Positions 9,051 through 18,312 of a stretch of DNA of 64,000 nt are shown piece after piece (within the stretch, counting starts at the first letter, position 1; each line of letters begins with the position of its first letter). The position numbers were made by a program, and so were the translations under genes. Location: NCBI GenBank assembly GCA_043777595.1, contig JAYWHT010000114.1, positions 21,973-85,972 of the forward strand. The letters run 5' to 3'. The notes under the pieces were generated by a model that saw only the letters and a list, made by a program, of their open reading frames with translations, had not been told where the DNA came from and made no database searches. The stretch is from JAYVJH01 sp043777595 (GTDB taxonomy: Bacteria; Bacteroidota; Bacteroidia; Cytophagales; Spirosomataceae).

Positions 9051-9058
9051 TAACTTTG
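9051..9058 (+). promoter_or_regulatory. Possible -7 box of Bacteroidota type
   Basis: The sequence taactttg fits the TAnnTTTG consensus and lies 31 bases upstream of the phosphosulfolactate synthase start. No clear -33 TTTG at the usual distance, so support is moderate. Confidence 0.4.
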
Positions 9059-9089
9059 TACCTAATTTAGTGACTACCTAACGTTTATT

Positions 9090-9887
9090 ATGAATTTTAA
9101 ATTAAACCAAACACCTGACAGACAAGCCAAACCACGCCAAAACGGGCTAACGATGGTGATGGACAAAGGACTGAGTATCAGAGAAGTAGAAGATATGCTA
9201 TCGGTTTCTGCACCTCATATTGATATTGTCAAATTAGGCTGGGCTACGTCTTTTGTTACACCCAATGTCGAAACCAAAATCAAAATATATCAAGATGCCA
9301 ACATTCCTGTATATTTGGGAGGCACGCTTTTTGAGGCATTTGTAGTCAGAAATCAATTTGACGATTACCGTAAACTGCTTGACAAATACCGCCTGACGCA
9401 TGCCGAAGTATCTGATGGCTCGATTGAACTCCCCCAAGACCAAAAATGTGAGTACATTCGCACGCTTGCCCAGCAAGTTACGGTGCTGTCGGAGGTAGGG
9501 TCTAAGGACGAGGCCAAGATAATTCCGCCCTATAAATGGATTCAGTTGATGAACATGGAACTCGAAGCAGGTGCCTGGAAAGTCATTGGCGAAGCCCGTG
9601 AAAGTGGTAATGTGGGCTTGTTTCGGGCCAGCGGCGAGGTCCGCCAAGGTTTAGTAGAAGAAATATTGACCCAAGTACCTACCGAACACATCATCTGGGA
9701 AGCTCCCCAAAAATCGCAGCAAGTATGGTTTGTGAAATTATTAGGTGCAAATGTCAATCTGGGCAATATTGCCCCAAATGAAATTATCCCCCTCGAAACC
9801 ATCAGATTGGGACTTCGGGGCGATACTTTCTTTGAATTTTTAAATCAAAAAACAAAAAACAAATGGAAATCATCTCCCAAATCTTAG
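9090..9887 (+). CDS. comA: Phosphosulfolactate synthase
   Basis: A TIM-barrel enzyme of the ComA family that adds sulfite to phosphoenolpyruvate to make phosphosulfolactate. In methanogens this begins coenzyme M synthesis. The 265 residues show the family pattern: TMVMDKGLSIREVEDML, DIVKLGWATSFV, IPVYLGGTLFEAF, EVSDGSIELP, and the C-terminal LGLRGDTFFEF. Coenzyme M is not expected in Bacteroidota; a role in making sulfonates such as cysteate for sulfonolipids (capnine-type) is a reasonable inference but not shown here. The 3' end overlaps the dedA-like gene by 25 bases. Confidence 0.9.
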   Translation: MNFKLNQTPDRQAKPRQNGLTMVMDKGLSIREVEDMLSVSAPHIDIVKLGWATSFVTPNVETKIKIYQDANIPVYLGGTLFEAFVVRNQFDDYRKLLDKYRLTHAEVSDGSIELPQDQKCEYIRTLAQQVTVLSEVGSKDEAKIIPPYKWIQLMNMELEAGAWKVIGEARESGNVGLFRASGEVRQGLVEEILTQVPTEHIIWEAPQKSQQVWFVKLLGANVNLGNIAPNEIIPLETIRLGLRGDTFFEFLNQKTKNKWKSSPKS

Positions 9888-10519
9888 ACTTTTTTCTGCA
9901 CTTAGACAAGCACCTTGCCGACATCATCAGTCAGTATGGCACGCTCACCTACTTGATTTTGTTTTTGATTATTTTTACCGAAACAGGTTTGGTCATCATG
10001 CCACTTTTGCCAGGCGACTCGCTGCTTTTTGCCGCAGGTGCGTTGGCCGCCAAACCCGAAACTGGGCTAAGTGTCTGGGTCATTATTCCGACTTTGATTA
10101 TTGCTGCACTATTGGGAGATAACGTCAATTATTTTGTGGGAAAATTTCTGGGCGAAACCATCAAAAAGCGAGAAAAAATACTGTTTCTCAAACGAGAATA
10201 TTTAGACCAAACCGAGGCATTTTATGCCAAACATGGTGGCAAAACGGTTATTATGGCTCGGTTTATTCCTATCGTTCGTACCATTGCGCCTTTTGTGGCT
10301 GGTGCTGGCAGTATGAACTACTCCAAATACATCGGTTACTGCGTTTTGGGGGCATTGCTCTGGGTGCCTTCGCTCACGCTATTGGGCTTTTGGTTCGGTA
10401 ATATGGACATTGTCAAAAAGAACTTTGAATTAGTTATCTTGGGTATCATCGGCTTGTCGGTACTTCCCATGGTTTGGCAGTTTGCCAAGGCTAAGTTTTT
10501 TGCTGAAAAAGCGGTGTAA
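9863..10519 (+). CDS. DedA-family membrane protein
   Basis: Integral inner-membrane protein of the DedA/VTT family, 218 residues, with about five hydrophobic segments. Family motifs are visible: the ETGLVIMPLLPGDSLLFAAG segment near the N-terminus, the LGDNVNYFVGKFLG stretch, and the central FxxRFIPIVRTIAPFVAGAG pattern with conserved Arg and Pro. Members act in undecaprenyl-phosphate and phospholipid flipping and proton-dependent envelope homeostasis. It begins inside the end of comA and is likely co-transcribed. Confidence 0.92.
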   Translation: MEIISQILDFFLHLDKHLADIISQYGTLTYLILFLIIFTETGLVIMPLLPGDSLLFAAGALAAKPETGLSVWVIIPTLIIAALLGDNVNYFVGKFLGETIKKREKILFLKREYLDQTEAFYAKHGGKTVIMARFIPIVRTIAPFVAGAGSMNYSKYIGYCVLGALLWVPSLTLLGFWFGNMDIVKKNFELVILGIIGLSVLPMVWQFAKAKFFAEKAV

Positions 10520-10667
10520 ATTTTATGTAAGTAATGAAGCAAATGAAGTTAATTTAGCTAAAATCAGCATTTTGAAGCTCTACAAGACAATGTTTTGATT
10601 TGTTCTAAATATTTGATTATTAGATAATTGCAATATTTTTTGTTATTCATTTTTCACTAATCACTAC

Positions 10668-12488
10668 TTACACATAGCCCTTTGCTTGCAAATTAAAGAG
10701 TTCGGCATATTTGCCAGCTTTGGCCATTAGTTCGGCGTGTGTGCCGAGTTCTTGCCGTTGGCCGTTTTCGAGAAACAATATACGGTCGGCCATACGGACA
10801 GTTGAGAATCGGTGCGAAATCAGTACGGCGGTCTTGCCCTTAGTCAAGTCGGCAAACCTAATAAATACCTCATGCTCCGCACGGGCATCGAGGGCGGCTG
10901 TTGGCTCGTCGAGTATAAGTAGCTGCGCCTCACGCATATATGCCCGTGCCAATGCTACCTTTTGCCACTGGCCACCACTCAAATCTACACCATTCTGAAA
11001 TTTTTTGCCAAGCATTTGTTGGTATTTTTGGGGTAATTTTTCTACTACACCAGCCGCCAAACTTTTATTGGCGGAGTCTTCGATACGTGATTCGTTGGTT
11101 ATTTGTTCTATTTTGCCAATGGCGATATTCTCGGCAGCCGTCATCTGAAACCGTATATAATCTTGGAAAATCACTCCCACTGCCTCTCGTAGTTGTTGTG
11201 GGTCATAGTCTTTTAGGTCGTGTCCGTCGAGCCAAATTACGCCTTCGGTTGGTTCATAAAGCCGAGCCAATAGCTTGACGATAGTAGTTTTGCCTGCGCC
11301 ATTTTCACCAACGAGTGCCATTTTTTCACCAGCATTGAGTTCAAAACTAAGATTTTTGACGGCATATTTTTCTGAATTGAGGTATTTGAAACTTACATTG
11401 TCAAATCTAAAACCTTGCTTGATTGGACTGGGAACAGGAAGGCCGCCTGTTGGCTGTCGAAGTGGTTTGAGTGCCAAAAAGTCAAAGTAATCTTGAAGAT
11501 ACAAGGCACTGTCGGCGATTCTTGAAAAACGTAACATCACACTTTGTAGCAACGACCGTACTCGCTCGAAAGAAGCCGCCAAAAATGTCATAGTACCAAG
11601 CGACAACGTACCTGCAATGGTTTGAAAAACAATAAAAACATAAGCCGAATAGTACGCCAGCGTGCCTACCGACGACAAAACAACGCCTGAAATGGCTCTT
11701 TTGACTGTTATTTTTTTGTTTTCTTCAAAATATTTATCAGAAATACGCTCAAAACGATTGGCTAAGAAGTCGGACAGTCCAAACATTTTTATTTCTTTGG
11801 CTGTTTCATCGCTTGCGCCAATGTAGCGCAGGTAGTCCAATTCTCGCCGCTGGGGTGTCCAGCCCAAAGTCAAAGAATATACTTTTTGATTGAAATATAT
11901 CTCGCCAAAAAGGCTCGGAACTACCGCCACAATAAGAATAAATAACAGCCACGGATTGAAAAACACCAAGCCAGCACCCAAAAATAGTACCGAAACGATG
12001 TCTTGAATTTGCTCAAAAACTTGGTTCATTAACACCGTTCGGCCTGTTGTTTGGCGGCGGGCCCGTTCAAGTTTGTCATAAAATTGTGGGTCTTCAAACT
12101 GGTATAAGTCCAGCGTGGCGGCGTGTTTGATGATTTCGACTGATGAATAATTAGAAAACAAATCGCCCAGTAAACTTTCGGTCAGGGCAATGCCCCGCCC
12201 AATAACATCAGACACTACGACCAATGCCAGTTCGAGTAAAATAAGCTGCCAGATATGGGTATTGACCGACAAAGTAATCAAGTGCTTTGCTTGAACTAAC
12301 TGCACGACTTCGTCGATGATTTCTTTGCCCACATACAAAATAGCCAACGGCAAAGCCGACCGAAGCAGCCGCAAAGCAAGGTTGATGAGCATCAGTTGGG
12401 CATTTACCTGCCATATTAGTCTAAAAAGTTTGGGAATGTGCCGCAATGCAGCAAACTGGTCTTTGAATGAAGGTTTTTTGGGGGGCAT
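10668..12488 (-). CDS. ABC exporter, fused membrane and ATPase domains
   Basis: A half-size ABC exporter of 606 residues. The N-terminal half has about six membrane segments (for example LRLLRSALPLAILYVG, LLFILIVAVVPSLFG). The ATPase half shows Walker A (LVGENGAGKTTIVKLL), the LSGGQ signature followed by WQKVALARA, Walker B (LLILDEPTAALDAR) and the H-loop (VLISHRFSTVRMAD). The ATG at 12488 (MPPKKPSF) is preferred to one at 12530. The class includes MsbA- and peptide-type exporters; the cargo cannot be assigned. It stands alone, convergent with dedA. Confidence 0.9.
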   Translation of the reverse strand: MPPKKPSFKDQFAALRHIPKLFRLIWQVNAQLMLINLALRLLRSALPLAILYVGKEIIDEVVQLVQAKHLITLSVNTHIWQLILLELALVVVSDVIGRGIALTESLLGDLFSNYSSVEIIKHAATLDLYQFEDPQFYDKLERARRQTTGRTVLMNQVFEQIQDIVSVLFLGAGLVFFNPWLLFILIVAVVPSLFGEIYFNQKVYSLTLGWTPQRRELDYLRYIGASDETAKEIKMFGLSDFLANRFERISDKYFEENKKITVKRAISGVVLSSVGTLAYYSAYVFIVFQTIAGTLSLGTMTFLAASFERVRSLLQSVMLRFSRIADSALYLQDYFDFLALKPLRQPTGGLPVPSPIKQGFRFDNVSFKYLNSEKYAVKNLSFELNAGEKMALVGENGAGKTTIVKLLARLYEPTEGVIWLDGHDLKDYDPQQLREAVGVIFQDYIRFQMTAAENIAIGKIEQITNESRIEDSANKSLAAGVVEKLPQKYQQMLGKKFQNGVDLSGGQWQKVALARAYMREAQLLILDEPTAALDARAEHEVFIRFADLTKGKTAVLISHRFSTVRMADRILFLENGQRQELGTHAELMAKAGKYAELFNLQAKGYV

Positions 12489-12653
12489 ATTGAGTTGGTA
12501 TGGAGCTATGAGCGAATAGAAAACTGCCAAACTGTAAAACCATAGACTATAAAAGTGTTGAAATATAGACTGTTAGTTGATTTTTAAGTACGACTTGGCT
12601 TATTAGGTAAACGATAGAATTGTATTGTGGTTCATAAAGTAGGTGTTTTTTTG

Positions 12654-12661
12654 TATCTTTG
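12654..12661 (+). promoter_or_regulatory. -7 box upstream of aroB
   Basis: The sequence tatctttg matches TAnnTTTG exactly and lies 18 bases before the aroB start codon. A TTG at 12625-12627 is somewhat far for a -33 element. Confidence 0.45.
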
Positions 12662-12679
12662 TATTAGAAAAAAAACATT

Positions 12680-13708
12680 ATGTCTATATATATTGCGCCC
12701 ATCGCCCAGAGTATTACCGAGTTTTTGTCTGACAAAAATTACTCAAAAATCATTGTCTTGACCGATACCAACACGCACAAACATTGCTACTCGGTTCTGA
12801 AACCACATTTACCAAAACATACCCTAATAAAAATAAAGGCTGGCGAAGCCCACAAAAATATATCGACCTGCGTGCAAATCTGGGAAGCTATGACCGAAGC
12901 CGAACTCGATCGCCATGCGCTAATGATTGACTTGGGAGGCGGAGTGGTGGGCGATATGGGCGGCTTTTGTGCCAGTACTTACAAACGGGGTATTGATTTT
13001 ATACAGATTCCGACCACGCTACTCTCGCAAGTCGATGCCAGTGTGGGAGGTAAGTTGGGTATTGATTTTCAAGGATTCAAAAATCATATCGGTGTTTTTA
13101 CGCAGCCTCAGGCCGTTTTGATTGATGCCCATTTTCTCAAAACATTATCGGTTAGAGAGTTGCGGTCGGGTTTTGCCGAAGTCATTAAACATTGTCTGAT
13201 AGCCGATGCCGACAAATGGAACGAAATACGAAAGATAGATTTTGAAGATCAAAATTGGCCTGAATTGATTACTCACTCGGTTGAGATTAAGAAAAAAATC
13301 GTTGCCCAAGACCCTACCGAAAAAGGATTGCGTAAGATTCTGAATTTTGGGCATACGCTCGGCCATGCCGTCGAAACGTACTTTTTGAGCAAACCAGCCT
13401 CTGAGCAGTTATTGCATGGCGAGGCCATAGGGGCGGGAATGGTCATGGAGGCGTTTGTGAGTTTCCGAAAAAAAATGATTGATTTGCAAACACTCGAACG
13501 TATTGAAGAGTTTGTGTTTATGGTATATGGTAAGATTGACTTAAAAGCAAATGACTACACCACATTGATAGAATTGGCCAAGCACGACAAAAAAAATAAA
13601 GATGGCCAATTGCGGTTTTCGTTGTTAGAAAACGTAGGTAACTGTGCTTTTGATGTGGTGGTAACAAATGCCGAAATTCGCCAAGCCATTGAATATTATG
13701 TAGGTTAG
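12680..13708 (+). CDS. aroB: 3-dehydroquinate synthase
   Basis: Converts DAHP to 3-dehydroquinate, the second step of the shikimate pathway, using NAD and a divalent metal. The 342-residue protein carries the NAD-binding DLGGGVVGDMGGFCAS motif, the substrate-binding IPTTLLSQVDASVGGKLGID segment, and metal ligands in FGHTLGHAVE and LHGEAIGAGM. Length and order are normal. Transcribed alone, divergent from the ABC exporter gene. Confidence 0.97.
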   Translation: MSIYIAPIAQSITEFLSDKNYSKIIVLTDTNTHKHCYSVLKPHLPKHTLIKIKAGEAHKNISTCVQIWEAMTEAELDRHALMIDLGGGVVGDMGGFCASTYKRGIDFIQIPTTLLSQVDASVGGKLGIDFQGFKNHIGVFTQPQAVLIDAHFLKTLSVRELRSGFAEVIKHCLIADADKWNEIRKIDFEDQNWPELITHSVEIKKKIVAQDPTEKGLRKILNFGHTLGHAVETYFLSKPASEQLLHGEAIGAGMVMEAFVSFRKKMIDLQTLERIEEFVFMVYGKIDLKANDYTTLIELAKHDKKNKDGQLRFSLLENVGNCAFDVVVTNAEIRQAIEYYVG

Positions 13709-13777
13709 GTGTCCGATTTGGCCAAAATACTCGTACATTGTCGTATAATTTAGAAACCCTTAAAATACTTTGAAAAC

Positions 13778-14335
13778 ATGAATGGAATTAAAATTTTACT
13801 TTTTAGTGCATTTATCATTATTGTAGGTGCCGGCTGCAATTCGTCTCGTAACCTTTTTGTGGAGCATGATTATAGCTACGAATCAAACTTTAAGACATAT
13901 AGTACTTACTCTTTTTTGGAATGTGAGCGAGATACTGGCAGTGTTTGTACAGAGGTCTATGCCGCCATTCACCGCCAAATGCAGGCTCGGGGCTATCAAC
14001 TGACAGTCTCAAAGCCGACATTGCTCGTCAATTATAGTATTTTTTATGACAACGTGCGCTACCAAGGTTATACGCAACCCGTCATAAAAAACTGGGTGGA
14101 CACCCAAGATGCTTCTTTTAAGTACGAACCCATCAAATATTCGTTGGACAAAGGCACAATTATTATTTCTTTGATAGATGCAGAGTCTGACCAGATTGTT
14201 TGGCGAGGTTATGCGGCGGGTATCTTCAAAAACCCCAATAACGTAGCCAGTTATTATAAAGGCGTAGTGCGTACTATTTTTGACCAATACACGCTTTTTG
14301 CCGAAGGCCACGAACCAAGTAGCCAAGGACGGTAG
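13778..14335 (+). CDS. DUF4136 lipoprotein
   Basis: A 185-residue outer-membrane-type lipoprotein. The signal peptide ends in a lipobox (IIVGAGCNSS, Cys20), followed by the DUF4136 pattern: a short N-terminal HDYSYESNFKTYSTYSFLE strand, the YxDNVRYQG region, and the GTIIISLIDAESDQIVWRGYAAG signature near the C-terminus. Function of the domain is unknown. It is followed after 11 bases by an S41 protease lipoprotein gene, so the two are likely one operon. Confidence 0.85.
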   Translation: MNGIKILLFSAFIIIVGAGCNSSRNLFVEHDYSYESNFKTYSTYSFLECERDTGSVCTEVYAAIHRQMQARGYQLTVSKPTLLVNYSIFYDNVRYQGYTQPVIKNWVDTQDASFKYEPIKYSLDKGTIIISLIDAESDQIVWRGYAAGIFKNPNNVASYYKGVVRTIFDQYTLFAEGHEPSSQGR

Positions 14336-14346
14336 TTTTTTGATAT

Positions 14347-15888
14347 ATGATAAAGAAAGAAAATTGTCAAATAAAAATAGCCTACCATTTACCGAAGCCA
14401 TCGCTTAAAGCGATGGCTTCGGTCGTACTGCTAATCATTTTTTTGTCGTCAGGTTGCGGGCGAAATTTTGACCCAAAAAAAACCTACACGACTGTCGAAA
14501 TCAAGAGCGATTTTGAGTTAATGAAGAGCGCACTCATCGAAGCCCACCCAGGTATTTATCGATATACTTCGCCCGATAGTATGCGTTGGATTTTTGATAA
14601 AGTAGAGCAACGACTCGACCACGACATGAGTGAGCGGGAGTTTAGAGCAGTCGTCAATCCTATATTCTCGTACATTCGTTGTGGGCATACAGACATTTAT
14701 CAGTCAAAGAGTTATGCCAAATATATCAAAAAAAATAAACCACATGAATTTCCGCTGGGTACTACTTTTTTGGGAAACAAACTACGCATAGACCGCAACC
14801 GAAGCAAAGACACCACGCTTAAAATAGGCCAAGAAATTGTGGCTATTGATGGTAAGTCTATTGCAAACATCATAGCCGAAATGCGAGAAACAATTAGTTC
14901 GGACGGCTATAATCAGACTTTCAAGAATACGCTTATCAACAACAATTTTGGAAGCTACTATCGATACATCAGACTTAATCCAGACACATTTAAGATAACA
15001 GTCAAAGACTCGATTGGTAATATAAGCACCCATGCTTTGACTTATTTGAAACCCGCCAAACCAACCAAAAAAACTGACAGTACTGCACACAAGCCCAAGC
15101 CAATTTTACCTCCGTCAGCACCAATCACGCCGCCAGCACCCAAACTCACTAAGGCAGAGTTGCGGCATACATTCAAGATTTCGGACAAAGACAGTACAAT
15201 GGCCATCTTAGACCTCAATACTTTTAGCGACCCAACTTACGGTCGGTTTTATAGGCAATCGTTCAAAAAAATACAACAAAGAGGCATCAAAAACTTGGTG
15301 ATAGACCTCCGCAACAATGGCGGCGGACGTTCGGCGGCCAGTATTAGGCTGATGTCTTATTTGTTAGATTCAGCCTTTGTAGTTTATGACAGCGTGGTGG
15401 CGCATGGCAAAGTACCGTTGGCTAACAAAAACATTGACACTAAATTTTTTAGATTTTTGTCCCGTAATTTGTGGTCTAAAAAGCTACCCAATGGCCAACT
15501 GCTCAACAAAGAAACAGCCCGAGTACACCAACCTCGTAAGCGGTATCATTTTGGCGGAACGACTTATGTTTTGACAAATGGAGGTAGCTTTTCGGCATCG
15601 GCTATTTTTGCTTCTATTGCACAGCAAAATAGCAAGAAAGTGTTTGTCGTTGGGCGAGAAACGGGCGGAGGACGGTATGGTTGCAACGCTTTTATTTCGC
15701 CTTATCTGACACTACCCAACACTCAAGCACGAGTCCGAATACCGATGTATAAAATACTACTACACGTACCAGGCCAAGACACTGGCCGAGGTGTAATGCC
15801 CAACTATTCAGTTGATTATACTTTTGAGGCCGCTCAAAAAGGGCTTGATTTGGATATAGAAAAAGTATTGGAGTTGGTCAAAAAATAG
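14347..15888 (+). CDS. S41-family (C-terminal processing-like) protease lipoprotein
   Basis: A predicted surface or periplasmic serine protease of 513 residues. The signal peptide has Lys residues, a hydrophobic VVLLIIFL core and lipobox Cys37 (SSGC). Next come an N-terminal helical domain, a PDZ-like segment (LKIGQEIVAIDGKSIANII), a Pro/Lys linker near residues 240-265, and the S41 domain with IDLRNNGGG and the nucleophile region GGSFSASAIFAS, then GRETGGGRYG. I keep the ATG at 14347, since starting at 14413 leaves no basic n-region. A perfect 16-bp palindrome at 14391-14423 encodes PKPSLKAMAS within the signal peptide. Confidence 0.85.
   Translation: MIKKENCQIKIAYHLPKPSLKAMASVVLLIIFLSSGCGRNFDPKKTYTTVEIKSDFELMKSALIEAHPGIYRYTSPDSMRWIFDKVEQRLDHDMSEREFRAVVNPIFSYIRCGHTDIYQSKSYAKYIKKNKPHEFPLGTTFLGNKLRIDRNRSKDTTLKIGQEIVAIDGKSIANIIAEMRETISSDGYNQTFKNTLINNNFGSYYRYIRLNPDTFKITVKDSIGNISTHALTYLKPAKPTKKTDSTAHKPKPILPPSAPITPPAPKLTKAELRHTFKISDKDSTMAILDLNTFSDPTYGRFYRQSFKKIQQRGIKNLVIDLRNNGGGRSAASIRLMSYLLDSAFVVYDSVVAHGKVPLANKNIDTKFFRFLSRNLWSKKLPNGQLLNKETARVHQPRKRYHFGGTTYVLTNGGSFSASAIFASIAQQNSKKVFVVGRETGGGRYGCNAFISPYLTLPNTQARVRIPMYKILLHVPGQDTGRGVMPNYSVDYTFEAAQKGLDLDIEKVLELVKK
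14391..14423. repeat. Perfect 16-bp palindrome inside a signal-peptide coding region
   Basis: Arms accgaagccatcgctt (14391-14406) and aagcgatggcttcggt (14408-14423) are exact reverse complements with a single-base centre. The 33-base element keeps the reading frame of the S41 protease gene. Same family as 7939-7973. It overlaps the alternative ATG at 14413 and would fold tightly in mRNA. Confidence 0.85.
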
Positions 15889-15905
15889 TTGTTTATATAA
15901 ATACG

Positions 15906-15954
15906 AAGAGCATGGTCGCAGCCCGTTAAAAGGCAGCAACCGTGCTCTTTTTGC
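15906..15954 (+). terminator. Intrinsic terminator after the S41 protease gene
   Basis: An 11-bp stem aagagcatggt/accgtgctctt (15906-15916 and 15939-15949, one G-T pair) with a short inner stem is followed by a T-run. It ends the DUF4136-protease transcription unit. Confidence 0.75.
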
Positions 15955-16042
15955 CGATTGATAGATTTATCTCCCACTGTTTGTAATAGTCAAAAATAAG
16001 TCTCTTATTTACAAAAACATTAAATCTACTGTTTTACAAAAG

Positions 16043-16330
16043 ATGAATGCAGCTATGACAGACTGTAACAAGATTTTTGAACACGACGGCAAAAAAATTA
16101 CCTACCGTGAAGCCCAAATAATAGTTTGCTGCGCTCGTGGCCTCACGGCTCACCAAGCGGCAGACTTACTTTGCATAAGCTACCATACTGTCAAAACCCA
16201 TCGAGAGCATATCAGAGAGCGCTTTGGGCTGCATGGCCACCACGCCCTCGACCAGTTGGCTATAAAACTACTACCCGAACTCGAAAAATCGGTAACATTA
16301 TCTATCAAAATCGGTAATGTTACCGATTGA
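16043..16330 (+). CDS. LuxR-type helix-turn-helix protein, stand-alone domain
   Basis: A 95-residue protein consisting almost only of a LuxR/FixJ C-terminal DNA-binding domain: KITYREAQIIVCCARGLTAHQAADLL, then the recognition helix SYHTVKTHREHIRERFGL. There is no receiver or ligand domain, so its activity must be set by abundance or a partner. The last codons overlap an inverted repeat (16287-16328) next to the promoter of the following gene. This suggests that the regulator may bind there and control that gene, by inference from position. Confidence 0.8.
   Translation: MNAAMTDCNKIFEHDGKKITYREAQIIVCCARGLTAHQAADLLCISYHTVKTHREHIRERFGLHGHHALDQLAIKLLPELEKSVTLSIKIGNVTD
16287..16328. promoter_or_regulatory. 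14-bp inverted repeat, possible operator
   Basis: Arms aatcggtaacatta (16287-16300) and taatgttaccgatt (16315-16328) are exact reverse complements around a 14-base spacer. It touches the -33 region of the promoter at 16327-16357. Could be an operator for the LuxR-type protein encoded directly upstream; a hairpin role is also possible. Confidence 0.5.
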
Positions 16331-16357
16331 CTTGACAAAAATAGTGCGCTATCTTTG
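16327..16357 (+). promoter_or_regulatory. Promoter of the broken metalloprotease gene
   Basis: A TTG at 16327-16329, 20 bases, then tatctttg (16350-16357), which fits the Bacteroidota TTTG/TAnnTTTG pattern. The start codon of the next gene is at 16452. Confidence 0.55.
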
Positions 16358-16451
16358 TCTTAAACAAAAAAAACCTGCATCAGTTTTGCCGACAGCGCAG
16401 GGTTTCGAGTTAGTTCAAACATTTTTTCAACATTTAAACTACCGTAAAATT

Positions 16452-18308
16452 ATGAAAAAGTTATCATTACTCCGCACACTACTGCTGTTTGTGTTATTGT
16501 TAGTACAAATATATACTTTTGCACAAGAAGAGGTTTTTACTGAAATACAAACAAAAAAAGAACTCAGGACTATCAAGTAAAAGGAAACGTTTGATAAGAT
16601 GGAAAACTCAAAATTATTCGCTGACATTAAATTGGTTACTGTCAAGCCATTACATATTGCTTTACAGAAAAACAAATATGTTTTTAGTTTGCCTGATGTC
16701 AAAGATAAAATCACAGCTATTCCTCGACATATTGATTTTAAATCTGAAAAAAACCATACAATATTTGCAAAAGTTGAGCCAGAGGGAGACTTAATATTTG
16801 ACTATAAAGATGGCATCTATGCTGTTTATTGCACTGTTGGTAAAGATATATATGAAATTTACCATGTAGAAAAAGATGTTTATGCTTTTGGAAAACAAAC
16901 AAGAGACATCACCACAGGAAAAGAATTTTGTGGTGGCTCGATAAAAAAAGAAGATGCGCCTGCACCCAAAAATTCAACAAAAAATAGACGAGAGGCAGCT
17001 ATTCTTGACCAAAATTGCTCAACCAATGACAAATTTCGTATTTTAGTTTTATACACAAACAATGCTCAAAATACCGTACCTAATCTTACTGGATTAGCCC
17101 AAACTTGTGTAAATCAATTTAATGCCGCCACCTCAAACAGTGGTATTGGCAACGTGCAAGCGGAGTTAGTTGGCCCGTTTTTATTGCCTGATTTTAGTGA
17201 AGTGTCTAATGCTCAAACAGATGTAAACAACTTAGCAAGTAATTTAACAGCTCAAAGTTTACGAGATTTATACAAGGGAGACTGTGTGGTGTTGTTTACT
17301 GACAAAAACTATACAGGTGGCTACACATCGTTTCCCAAAAGCCACAATGTAAATATTGATGAGGCGTATGGCGTTGTTAGAGCGCAATATGCGACTTACG
17401 CAAATAATTTTGTTCACATAGTAAGTCATGTTTTTGGCACTCAGCACCAAAGATGCAACCTCGACCCACAACTCTGTGAAGATGGACATCCTTTTGCTCA
17501 CGCTTGGCGGTTTAATACAGGTTGGTGGAATGTTACTACAAATACCACGATAGCTGCCAGTGTTCAGTGGAATCCTATACTTAATTTTTCAAATCCAAAT
17601 GTCGGATACAATGGACAAGCCACAGGAACAAATGAGAACAATAATGCCAGACAAATATCAGAACAATACAATACGGTTAGGGCTTTTAGATATGGTCCCA
17701 GTACTCTGGCTGTATCGTTGTATGGCAACTACTCAACCACCACTTATTACCAAATACCTGGCCGATACTACACCGTTAACGCAAATCCAAGATGTGGGGT
17801 TCCGCCCTATCAATACAACTGGCAAGTGAGTAGCAATGGCTATAGCTTTACGACTGTATCAAACGCCACATCATTTTCAACCTATCTTTCGGCGGGCGAG
17901 TACAAAGTAGTAAGGCTTCAAATTATATCTGCCGATGGGCAAATTGAATACGCTTCGGTTACTTTAATAGGAAACTGTAACGGCTGCCGCACGGCTTCAG
18001 AGTCCTCGTTAAACCCACAATCTGGAAATATAGATAATGAGGCTAATACAGAAATAATAGCAGTACAGCCAAACCCAGTAACAGATGTAATGGAGGTTTC
18101 GGTCAGTCTAAAAGAAGAATCTTCGGTTGATATTGAAATAACAGATTTGACTGGCCGTAGCATATCAGTAGTCAAAAACAAAATACTGCCGAGTGGGCAG
18201 CATACTATCAGGTATGACTGCGGAAAGCTACCAAGTGGGGTATATTTGTGCAAAACACAAATAGGTAACGACGCTCCCAAAACCATCAAAGTCATTGTAA
18301 ACAGGTAA
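16452..18308 (+). pseudogene. M12-type metalloprotease with T9SS tail, interrupted by a stop
   Basis: A secreted reprolysin-like protease gene that looks broken. The signal peptide (MKKLSLLRTLLLFVLLLVQ...FAQEE) ends in ELRTIK followed by an in-frame TAA at 16578-16580. The same frame then runs open for 575 more codons, with an ATG at 16599. In the body, the zinc motif HExxHxxGxxH reads HIVSHVFGTQH (residues 273-283 from 16599): both His residues and the Gly remain but the catalytic Glu is Ile. The C-terminus is a type A T9SS sorting domain (VQPNPVTDVMEVSV, ITDLTGRSI, LPSGVYL). The product from 16599 would lack a signal peptide. Recent decay is the simplest reading; a sequencing error could explain the stop but not the Glu loss. 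Confidence 0.75.
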
Positions 18309-18312
18309 CCAG

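Noticed and set aside
16317..16451. Upstream ATG for the metalloprotease-like gene
   Set aside because: It adds 45 residues before a perfect signal peptide and lies upstream of the predicted promoter's -7 box; ATG at 16452 is the natural start.
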